This document shows, piece after piece, positions 1 to 5,749 of a stretch of DNA of 9,619 nt (positions are counted from its first letter, which is position 1; every line of letters starts with the position of its first letter). The translations under genes and the position numbers were made by a program. The stretch is from G039029935 sp039029935 (GTDB taxonomy: Bacteria; Chloroflexota; Anaerolineae; Caldilineales; Caldilineaceae): positions 1 to 9,619 of the forward strand of contig JBCCFC010000446.1 of assembly GCA_039029935.1 (NCBI GenBank), given 5' to 3'. The notes beneath the pieces are model-generated. The model was not told where the DNA came from and searched no databases. It worked only from the letters and a program-made list of their open reading frames with translations.

Positions 1-340
1 GCCGGATTTCAGAGCCATTTCGATGATTTGCACCGAAGCGGCATTTTAACTGTCTACTGCGTCTTTTTTCCCGAATTTTCGGTTCTACCAGAGGTAGATT
101 CTACTGCGTGTAATCTCTATTGCGGGTTGCACAGGGGAGAGCCGGCAGTAGGACCCAGAGGGTACCCCGCCTAACTCCGCGAGCTTGTGGGTAATTTATT
201 TTGTGGATTAGCCTAATGGCGAATAATGACGTTCGCTGGCTCAGTGAGCAACCTCTTGACGAATCCTCAATCAACGCATTCGTAGCATCATCATACGAAC
301 ATGGTGGTGTAATCGTCCGGAAGTCGTTGAGATCGTGAGA
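1..340. other. Gene-free left margin with hairpin-forming block
   Basis: No convincing gene is seen here. Frame 1 is open from the window edge to a TAA at 172-174 (57 codons), but the peptide resembles nothing I know and this length can occur by chance. Several pairings are visible: TCTACC/GGTAGA (84-89 with 93-98), CTACTGC/GCAGTAG (101-107 with 145-151), and GGACCC with GGGTACC (151-163, one bulge). The 10-mer TCTACTGCGT occurs twice (53-62 and 100-109), so either copy could pair with the single GCAGTAG. The block is more GC-rich than the DNA after 340. It could be the tail of an upstream gene, a decayed element or a structured RNA, and the sequence does not decide between these. Confidence 0.3.
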
Positions 341-390
341 ATAACGTTAGAGTTTTGTATAATTTCATTCAGAAATATTCCAAGTACTTC

Positions 391-399
391 TGATATAAT
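391..399 (+). promoter_or_regulatory. Candidate extended -10 promoter upstream of prmC
   Basis: The sequence TGATATAAT is a perfect extended -10 element (TG, one base, TATAAT) in AT-rich DNA. A good -35 hexamer is not seen at the usual spacing, which extended -10 promoters can tolerate. A second TATAAT lies at 358-363 without a matching -35. If used, transcription would begin near 406 and give prmC a leader of about 280 nt. Other weak -10-like boxes lie closer to the gene (for example 514-519), so the assignment is tentative. Confidence 0.3.
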
Positions 400-602
400 T
401 TCCATCGTTTAACCATAACAAAGCAAACATGATAATCACAAATGTGGATACGTTTTTTATCGGAGCATGACCTATTCATGCATCCATAGGGTATATATCA
501 ACACAAGTTATGTTATAGAATAACGTACCTATTTAGTTTCGTTTGTATTCACACTTATTGATAATAACCACGCTACAGGGCAAGTATGTCTGGTTGTATG
601 GT

Positions 603-628
603 TGGTTTTGCCTGTCTGGGCAAAGCCA
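603..628 (+). promoter_or_regulatory. Leader hairpin upstream of prmC
   Basis: The arms TGGTTTTGCC (603-612) and GGCAAAGCCA (619-628) form a 10-bp stem with one G-U pair and a six-base loop. No T-tract follows, so it is not a classic terminator. It sits 60 nt before the preferred prmC start, in what would be the mRNA leader, and could affect mRNA stability or translation. The stem is seen directly; any function is inference. Confidence 0.35.
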
Positions 629-675
629 CAGAAAAGCCATCATAAGCCATTCAAACATTGCCGTTGTATGATAGT

Positions 676-684
676 AAAGGAGGG
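676..684 (+). promoter_or_regulatory. Strong Shine-Dalgarno that sets the prmC start
   Basis: AAAGGAGGG is close to a perfect anti-16S match. An in-frame TTG follows at 689-691, five bases after the AGGAGG core. Neither the earlier in-frame TTG (602), the in-frame ATG at 668 nor the internal ATG at 1391 has a comparable site. This favours translation from 689. Confidence 0.6.
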
Positions 685-688
685 CAAT

Positions 689-2266
689 TTGGCTATTTTG
701 CAGGTCAATGTTTGGCCGTCGTCGTCATCTCATCGCAGACCTCACACTTTCTATAGACCTACACCTGTCACAACACCGAATCAAACAGCGGAAATTGTGT
801 CACATCAACCAACACAAACAAACACCCTCGAACAATCTTATTGGGGGAAACCAGAAACCATGTTGACAAATGTCCAGCCAAGCACCACAACACAGTCTAT
901 GTTGATAGATCAAGATGCAAGCCTCGCAGACACACCTACAGACACACCTACAGACACACCTACAGACACACTTACTGATACACACCATCATGAACCTTCA
1001 CTTGATGTCCATGCCATGAACAATAGCACGGCTATGAGCAATCGCACAATATCTTCAATGACCCAGAACGCCCAAGCAACTTTAAGGACAGATGATTGGC
1101 ACACAGATGATTGGCACACAGATGATTGGCACGCAGATGATTGGCACACAGATGCAGCCTTATTTAACACCAATGCCACCAATGCACTGCTCATTAACCC
1201 AACATTGAATCCTGCCACACTCAACCCCACAACGTTGCCACCTCGCCCAGCGGGACCAAAAACGATGCCAAGGCCAGCATTCCAACCTGTTGCCGAACCA
1301 ATACCAGAGTACAGACCAGAACCTAGACCAGAACCTAGACAGACCGAGCCAAAGAAACCAATCATCTTACAACAAATTGTATGGCGCTTGATGCCCTCGA
1401 CAACCATTGGTCGTGCCATTATCTCCGCCACCCAACGTCTGCGCGGTGCAGATGTTGAAACGGCTCATTTGGATGCGCAGGTGATCTTGGCCCATATTTT
1501 AAAGGTAGAGCGTAGCTGGCTTTTTGCCAATTATGACTATAAACTATCATCAACCGAAACCGACCTCTATACGGATATGATTGTCCGTCGTGCTGCATAT
1601 GAACCTGTTGCCTACCTCATCGGCTACAAAGAGTTTTATGGATTAAATTTTGTCGTGGATCACCGCGTACTCATCCCTAGACCCGAAACAGAACTGCTTG
1701 TTGATCTCGTGCTGGATCAAGTCGAGCTATTCGAACGAAAGCATATTCGGATTGCGGATATCGGCACAGGCAGCGGTGCGATTGCACTTGCTGTTGCCAA
1801 TAATTGCGAGGATGAGGAACTTGCGGGTTTAAAGATTTATGCAGGGGATGTGAGTGAAGATGCACTTGCTGTCGCCCGCCAGAACCAACAATCGCTTGAT
1901 ATCCACAACCAAGTCACCATTCTGTACAGCGACCTATTGAACGCACTGCCAGAAAAGGTAGACATTATTGTGGCGAATTTACCCTATATCAACCAAAAAG
2001 ATTATGATAATTTACAGCTTGATGTACGCAACTATGAGCCGCAAATCGCTTTGGAAGCGGGTCCCAGAGGATTAAACTTGATCGAACGACTGCTCATGCA
2101 GACGCCGCAATATCTCAGGCGAGGTGGTGTGTTGCTGTTGGAGATTGGCAGCGACCAAGGACAGGCCGTGTTAGAGTTAGCTCGCCAACTTCTGCCTCAA
2201 GCGCGCTATATTGACCTGCGCAAAGACTACAGCGGTCATGATCGCATTGTGACGATTTCGCTGTAG
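689..2266 (+). CDS. prmC: Peptide-chain release factor glutamine methyltransferase (PrmC/HemK) with long N-terminal extension
   Basis: PrmC uses S-adenosylmethionine in the cytoplasm to methylate the glutamine of the GGQ motif in release factors RF1 and RF2, which promotes efficient translation termination. The methyltransferase part covers about residues 238-525 of 525. It starts with the helical release-factor-binding domain (TIGRAI..., ETAHLDAQVILAH), then has IPRPETE (329-335), the SAM-binding motif DIGTGSGAI (357-365), NLPY (430-433) where most family members have NPPY, LEAGPRGL, LLLEIGSDQGQAV and a SGHDRIV ending. The first 235 residues are not part of the usual family, whose members have about 280-290 residues. 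They are rich in Thr, Pro, Asn, Asp and His and contain DTPT, DDWHT and RPEP repeats. The TTG start at 689 is chosen for its strong Shine-Dalgarno. An ATG at 1391 would give a 291-residue protein of normal length but has no visible ribosome binding site. The prfA gene, a common neighbour of prmC, is not in the window. The enzyme identity is firm; the start is less so. Confidence 0.93.
   Translation: MAILQVNVWPSSSSHRRPHTFYRPTPVTTPNQTAEIVSHQPTQTNTLEQSYWGKPETMLTNVQPSTTTQSMLIDQDASLADTPTDTPTDTPTDTLTDTHHHEPSLDVHAMNNSTAMSNRTISSMTQNAQATLRTDDWHTDDWHTDDWHADDWHTDAALFNTNATNALLINPTLNPATLNPTTLPPRPAGPKTMPRPAFQPVAEPIPEYRPEPRPEPRQTEPKKPIILQQIVWRLMPSTTIGRAIISATQRLRGADVETAHLDAQVILAHILKVERSWLFANYDYKLSSTETDLYTDMIVRRAAYEPVAYLIGYKEFYGLNFVVDHRVLIPRPETELLVDLVLDQVELFERKHIRIADIGTGSGAIALAVANNCEDEELAGLKIYAGDVSEDALAVARQNQQSLDIHNQVTILYSDLLNALPEKVDIIVANLPYINQKDYDNLQLDVRNYEPQIALEAGPRGLNLIERLLMQTPQYLRRGGVLLLEIGSDQGQAVLELARQLLPQARYIDLRKDYSGHDRIVTISL
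929..976 (+). repeat. 12-bp tandem repeat in prmC extension
   Basis: Three exact copies of GACACACCTACA (929-940, 941-952, 953-964) are followed by a diverged fourth (965-976). In the prmC frame this encodes DTPT repeats, from residue 81. The unit is a multiple of three, so copy-number change keeps the frame. Confidence 0.85.
1088..1147 (+). repeat. 15-bp tandem repeat in prmC extension
   Basis: Four copies of ACAGATGATTGGCAC occur, the fourth with one change (start positions 1088, 1103, 1118, 1133), and a partial fifth follows. They encode TDDWH pentads at residues 134-153. Tryptophan in a low-complexity repeat is unusual. A further 12-bp unit, AGACCAGAACCT, is duplicated at 1313-1336 and encodes RPEP. 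Confidence 0.88.
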
Positions 2267-2293
2267 TTTTCTTCTCAGCATTTGACTTCTTCG

Positions 2294-2335
2294 GCGGAAT
2301 TGCTGTCATGAGGCAATTCCGCTATTTTTTTCTTT
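2294..2335 (+). terminator. Intrinsic terminator after prmC
   Basis: A perfect 10-bp stem, GCGGAATTGC (2294-2303) with GCAATTCCGC (2313-2322), has a nine-base loop and is followed by TATTTTTTTCTTT. It begins 27 nt after the prmC stop codon and separates prmC transcription from the next gene on the same strand. Confidence 0.88.
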
Positions 2336-2407
2336 CACACCTTGCCTTTTTCTTGCGTTCACCATAAAACTTTATATTTTTCTATCTGCGATACGTAAAA
2401 AACATTC

Positions 2408-2427
2408 ATGAGATCATTAGATATCAT
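2408..2427. promoter_or_regulatory. Imperfect palindrome upstream of the exported protein gene
   Basis: ATGAGATC and GATATCAT form an inverted repeat with one mismatch around an ATTA centre, about 75 nt before the start codon of the next gene. The surrounding AT-rich DNA (2336-2490) must hold that gene's promoter, since a terminator lies just upstream, but no clear -35/-10 pair is visible. It may be an operator; AT-rich DNA also gives such repeats by chance. Confidence 0.2.
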
Positions 2428-2490
2428 AGGAATCGACCATCTTAGGCACATGAAATAGCATGTTCAAACGAGTCAATATTGATATTTAGC

Positions 2491-2499
2491 GAGGGGGAG
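2491..2499 (+). promoter_or_regulatory. Shine-Dalgarno of the exported protein gene
   Basis: The purine run GAGGGGGAG lies three bases before ATG 2503-2505, with its GAGG core at a suitable distance. It shows that this ATG is the start, and not the in-frame TTG at 2479, which lies upstream of it. Confidence 0.7.
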
Positions 2500-2502
2500 C
2501 TC

Positions 2503-5412
2503 ATGAATCGGAATGGATGCCCGAATACACATAGATTGCGCATCAAGATGATGCTACGTATTTTAATTTGCTGTGGATTAATTTTTGCCTTTGTCCCAAC
2601 AACCCTGACCATAGATGCTGCGCAGGCGGCCAAACTAAGCCGTCATCAACAAGCTGTCAACCCACTTAGTCCAGCACAGGGCAGCGATGTTGATCTAGTC
2701 ATTACAGAGATTAGCATCAACCCGACGACGTTAAGCCCTGACGCCAATGGCGATATTTCTGCGGATATCATCGTCGTGGTTCAAAATCAAGGAAGTGCGG
2801 CCAGCGATAGTTTTCGTATCTATCTGTATGTTGATCCTGCTTCTGTCCCACCCAACGTGACAACACCGTTCACGACACAGACGTTTACGGGAATCGGGCT
2901 AGAAGCGAATGACACATTTGCATGGACACGAACCAGTCAGACCTTTGCCAATACCTCACCCACCATCTGTGCATGGGCCGATGTGGATGAAAATGTGGCG
3001 GAGTCCAATGAAGACAACAATATTGTGTGTTATAATGACTATGGCCCAACCGCAACGCCCACATATGTATCAACATCAACGCCTACATCAACGCCTACAG
3101 CGACGCCAACAGCAACCTATCTGCCCACCGAGACGGCAACTGCTACCGCGACAGCGACCTATGAGCCAACAGCAACACCTTCACCAACATCAACAGCTAC
3201 ATATGCCCCAACAGAAACGAGTACAGCCACCAATACACCAACTCCTACACCAACGGCGACCTATGTAGCCACAAATACGCCAACCTATGAGCCAACAGAT
3301 ACACCGACTGCTGCGCCAACAGATACACCAACCTATGAGCCAACGAATACGCCGACTGCTACGTCGACTGTTACCCCGACGCATACGCCCATCTATGAAC
3401 CGACGGAGCCACCGACGCATACGCCCACCTATGCACCAACAGCCACAGATACACCGACTGTCGCGCCAACATATACGATGACCAGTATACCGCCAGATGA
3501 GGATGATGATTATGATGATGGCGATGATGGCGATGACGGAGGCGATGGTAATGATGGGGACGACGGGGATGATGGCGATGATGGGAACACAGTCACACCT
3601 GAGCCGACTGCTAGTCCAACCGTCAGTCCGTGTAGCGCAGATTCACAATTACAAGGGCAACCGCGCATGAGTCACCGAGCACCCAGTGCCCAGTCTCAAA
3701 CAGCCCAGTTTCAAACAGCCCAGTCTCGATCTGTTCCGGGTCAACAATCTCCAGATGAACATCGTGTTTATTTGCCGATTACATTACTCAATAGCAACCC
3801 CGCAGCGGGTGTCTTAACTGATGAACCCGCGCCGATTTCGCCAGAAGATGGCACGTTTGGAGACGATTCTGGCATTAGCATTATCACCGCAGCGGACTTA
3901 CCTCCCATTGGCCAAACAAGCATGGTTCTGGACGATATCCTACCCACCGATTCCAGCGCAACCAATGCACTATTCCGCCTTACATTTGAGGAAGGGATTG
4001 AGCTACCGGGGCCAACCTTTGAGATTTGGATTACGGATGATGGTGAGCCAACCGTGATGCGTGATGACGGTTGTGGTGGTGATGAGGTTGCTGGTGATGG
4101 TGTGTATAGTGCCCGTGTCACGCTGACAGAAGAGGAGATGGACCTGCTGCAACTGGGTGATACACCACGCGCTCGTGCGGAGAATACGGGTGAGACAGTC
4201 TCTATCGAGAAAGAGTTGATGATTCGCGATTTGAGCGTGGTGGAAGACCCAGAGCGCACGTTTGATCTGTGTGGCGAGACAGGCAACCCTGATGGTGTTT
4301 GGGCCTTTAAATCGTTGATGATGGCGATGGCGGGGACAAATCGCGAAGCAGTCGCCGCTGACTTTGTTGAAGATTGGTGGCTGACGTGGGAAGAGACGCA
4401 GACGCTGGACAATGGCAATCGTGCTACCCCGCGCTTTAATGTCAACAGTTTTATTGTAGACACATGGGAGCGACAGAATGGTCGGCTCGATTTGGATGCC
4501 GCCCCCCTCCGTTTGCTGGCGATTGTCACACGCATCGACTTGCGCAATCACCCATCACCGACCGAAGGCCACGCGGGTGAGTTCCGTTTTGTTTGGGGTG
4601 TCCTAGACCCCGAAGACCCCTGTGGCGATGAGGCCGAGGACTTTACCATTATCTTTGAATATAAGATGCCTGCGCAAAACACGACGGATGTGTTCATGTG
4701 GGCCGAACAGATTCATGCGCTGGGTGACCTCAGTTTTGGCGATGACTATAATGAGGCGTTAGAAGAACTCTCAACGCAGATCACCGACCGCAATGCCATG
4801 CGCGATGCACCCAACGGCAGTGCCATCAATCAGATACGCACCAATGAATTTTTGAGCAGCCCTTGGGAACTGCGTGAGTTTGTGTTGGATGAAAACAGCA
4901 CTGTGCCAGGACGAAACGTCAACCGCTTGGTATTGACAAGCGTGAAGCAGACGCCAGATCAGTCGATGAACAATACGATTGCATTGACGCAGTTCCTTAA
5001 CAACAATGAGTCGGACCTGCTCCATGTCAATCCCTTTAGTGGATTACCATCACCCCGTCATATCGTGCCGGATAGTGACCTAGGTGCCAGAACACCCGCA
5101 ATCGGTGATACCATCTGGAACGCACCCGGCATCAACAACAATGATGCCCGTCATCAATTTGCAGTGATGACCTGTAATGGTTGTCACTCCAGCGAAACCG
5201 ACACGGATTTCACGCATGTGAAGGTGCGCCCCAACTTGGTCGAGGCTGCCCTTTCCAACTTCCTCACAGGCGGCACAATTAATGACCCTGTGTCCGGCGA
5301 ACCGCGTCGCTTTGATGACCTGTCACGGCGTCAAGACGATCTGCTCACCATCCTCCACTCGACACGTTTTGAGTTGGTGCGTATTGATGGATTGCGCAAA
5401 CGAGTCCATTAG
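2503..5412 (+). CDS. Exported multidomain protein: CARDB-like domain, Thr/Pro stalk, C-terminal domain with CXXCH
   Basis: This 969-residue protein is probably secreted or surface-bound. Residues 1-42 look like a signal peptide, with Arg/Lys, then a hydrophobic core (MLRILICCGLIFAF) and likely cleavage after AQA. No lipobox is clear. Residues 62-178 resemble a CARDB-type Ig-like fold (VDLVITEI..., VVVQNQG, NVAESNEDNNIVCY). Residues 181-331 form a Thr/Pro stalk with regular TYEPT-like units. Residues 332-362 are almost all Asp and Gly. Around 421-430 is RVYLPITLLN, a motif frequent in exported Chloroflexota proteins. Residues 465-546 resemble an Ig-like anchor domain (DDGCGGDEVAGDGVYSA). Residues 587-969 are one large domain (CGETGNPDGVWAFK, ARHQFAVMTCNGCHSSETDTDF). 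I recall similar uncharacterised proteins in myxobacteria, but cannot check this. CNGCH at 891-895 fits a single c-type haem site. The enzymatic role, if any, is unknown. No transmembrane segment or sorting signal is seen at the C-terminus. Confidence 0.9.
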   Translation: MNRNGCPNTHRLRIKMMLRILICCGLIFAFVPTTLTIDAAQAAKLSRHQQAVNPLSPAQGSDVDLVITEISINPTTLSPDANGDISADIIVVVQNQGSAASDSFRIYLYVDPASVPPNVTTPFTTQTFTGIGLEANDTFAWTRTSQTFANTSPTICAWADVDENVAESNEDNNIVCYNDYGPTATPTYVSTSTPTSTPTATPTATYLPTETATATATATYEPTATPSPTSTATYAPTETSTATNTPTPTPTATYVATNTPTYEPTDTPTAAPTDTPTYEPTNTPTATSTVTPTHTPIYEPTEPPTHTPTYAPTATDTPTVAPTYTMTSIPPDEDDDYDDGDDGDDGGDGNDGDDGDDGDDGNTVTPEPTASPTVSPCSADSQLQGQPRMSHRAPSAQSQTAQFQTAQSRSVPGQQSPDEHRVYLPITLLNSNPAAGVLTDEPAPISPEDGTFGDDSGISIITAADLPPIGQTSMVLDDILPTDSSATNALFRLTFEEGIELPGPTFEIWITDDGEPTVMRDDGCGGDEVAGDGVYSARVTLTEEEMDLLQLGDTPRARAENTGETVSIEKELMIRDLSVVEDPERTFDLCGETGNPDGVWAFKSLMMAMAGTNREAVAADFVEDWWLTWEETQTLDNGNRATPRFNVNSFIVDTWERQNGRLDLDAAPLRLLAIVTRIDLRNHPSPTEGHAGEFRFVWGVLDPEDPCGDEAEDFTIIFEYKMPAQNTTDVFMWAEQIHALGDLSFGDDYNEALEELSTQITDRNAMRDAPNGSAINQIRTNEFLSSPWELREFVLDENSTVPGRNVNRLVLTSVKQTPDQSMNNTIALTQFLNNNESDLLHVNPFSGLPSPRHIVPDSDLGARTPAIGDTIWNAPGINNNDARHQFAVMTCNGCHSSETDTDFTHVKVRPNLVEAALSNFLTGGTINDPVSGEPRRFDDLSRRQDDLLTILHSTRFELVRIDGLRKRVH
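3043..3495 (+). repeat. Degenerate repeats encoding the Thr/Pro stalk
   Basis: This stretch encodes about 150 residues made of Thr-Pro and Thr-Ala steps, with a Tyr-x-Pro-Thr unit recurring every 8 to 20 residues. Its DNA is repetitive: a near-identical block beginning ACCTATGAGCCAAC recurs 48 bp apart (3283 and 3331), which equals a 16-residue period. Such stalks are usually extended, often glycosylated spacers that hold a domain away from the cell surface; glycosylation is inferred only. Confidence 0.75.
3498..3588 (+). repeat. Asp/Gly-rich low-complexity segment
   Basis: GATGATGGC-type triplet combinations encode about 30 residues that are nearly all Asp or Gly, with one Tyr and two Asn. 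The segment sits between the stalk and the C-terminal half. It may be a flexible acidic linker or bind divalent cations. The Dx[DN]xDG spacing of true calcium loops is not regular enough to call them. Confidence 0.6.
3691..3720 (+). repeat. 15-bp tandem duplication in the exported protein gene
   Basis: CAGTCTCAAACAGCC (3691-3705) is followed by CAGTTTCAAACAGCC (3706-3720), with a diverged third start at 3721. It encodes the pentads QSQTA and QFQTA in the linker before the VYLPI motif and keeps the reading frame. Confidence 0.75.
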
Positions 5413-5691
5413 ATAATTGCTTGATTGATAGAAAAATAAAAAGCCAGATTCGTCGGGTACGCTACGAGTACAGACAAGCGTAAGTGCGTGTGCAATGATA
5501 GTACCTTAGGCATCCTGCCTGAGGGTCGGACGATAGTCCGAATGGCGTTCATTGAGAAATGCACATAGACTTGAGCCAGCGAGTACTAGCGTGACGGTCT
5601 GTTAATCCCCCATTTTTCTCCTGAAAATGACAAGATTGCCTATGATTGTCCGGTTAGGAACCGAATCTACGAATGTTATCAAAACTTATTT
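5413..5691. other. Convergent intergenic region with a hairpin cluster
   Basis: No gene is seen. On the plus strand, hairpins follow one another: TACGCT/AGCGTA (5458-5463 with 5477-5482), CCTTAGGC/GCCTGAGG (5504-5511 with 5517-5524, one G-U pair) and TCGGAC/GTCCGA (5526-5531 with 5536-5541). CAATGA (5493-5498) can pair with TCATTG (5549-5554) and so enclose the last two as a three-way junction. Further on are GATT...CGGTT with AACCG...AATC (5644-5667). None has a good T-tract, so they are not obvious terminators. It may be a structured 3' UTR, a small RNA or the remnant of an element. No known family is recognised. Confidence 0.4.
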
Positions 5692-5735
5692 GACAAAGAA
5701 ATGGTAGGGGGTTGAACTATCAAGCCCCTACCATT
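5692..5735 (-). terminator. Intrinsic terminator of the BTAD regulator gene
   Basis: Positions 5700-5710 and 5725-5735 pair perfectly over 11 bp (core ATGGTAGGGG with CCCCTACCAT). An inner TTGA/TCAA stem (5712-5715 with 5720-5723) extends the hairpin. On the minus strand the stem is followed by TTCTTTGTCA, a modest T-rich tail, beginning 15 nt after the regulator's stop codon. On the plus strand no T-tract follows, so it should act mainly for the minus-strand gene. Confidence 0.72.
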
Positions 5736-5749
5736 GCATAAGGTCTAAT

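Noticed and set aside
216..338. Short open frame of 40 codons starting MANNDVRWLSEQ
   Set aside because: It has no Shine-Dalgarno, no recognisable family and a length expected by chance.
1..688. tRNA, RNase P, SRP RNA, tmRNA or group II intron domain V in the left margin
   Set aside because: None of the conserved core sequences of these RNAs could be found by eye.
708..863. Alternative frame starting MFGRRRHLIADL within the prmC extension
   Set aside because: The ATG is over 20 nt from the Shine-Dalgarno, the frame soon meets TGA, and it has no homology I recognise. The TTG frame runs on into the methyltransferase.
929..1147. CRISPR array, because of regular repeats
   Set aside because: The repeats are 12 and 15 bp, directly tandem without spacers, and in frame within a coding region.
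988..1431. 147-codon minus-strand frame opposite prmC
   Set aside because: It is an antisense shadow of the repeat-rich extension; its SVCQSS repeats only mirror the 15-bp DNA repeat.
3190..3420. Arg/Trp/Cys-rich minus-strand frame opposite the Thr/Pro stalk
   Set aside because: Its composition is simply the antisense of Thr/Pro/Tyr codons, with no start signal.
3768..4547. 259-codon minus-strand frame opposite the exported protein gene
   Set aside because: It is Ser/Arg-rich antisense with no Shine-Dalgarno or domain, while the plus-strand frame is clearly coding and continuous.
5493..5554. Hammerhead ribozyme, considered because of the three-way junction and a CTGA next to a stem followed by GAA
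   Set aside because: The conserved core is not met: CTGAGGG replaces CTGANGA, and no suitable cleavage triplet and third stem could be placed.
5690..5695. Perfect TTGACA box on the plus strand
   Set aside because: No -10 box is present at 16-18 bp downstream; it lies beside the terminator of the minus-strand gene.
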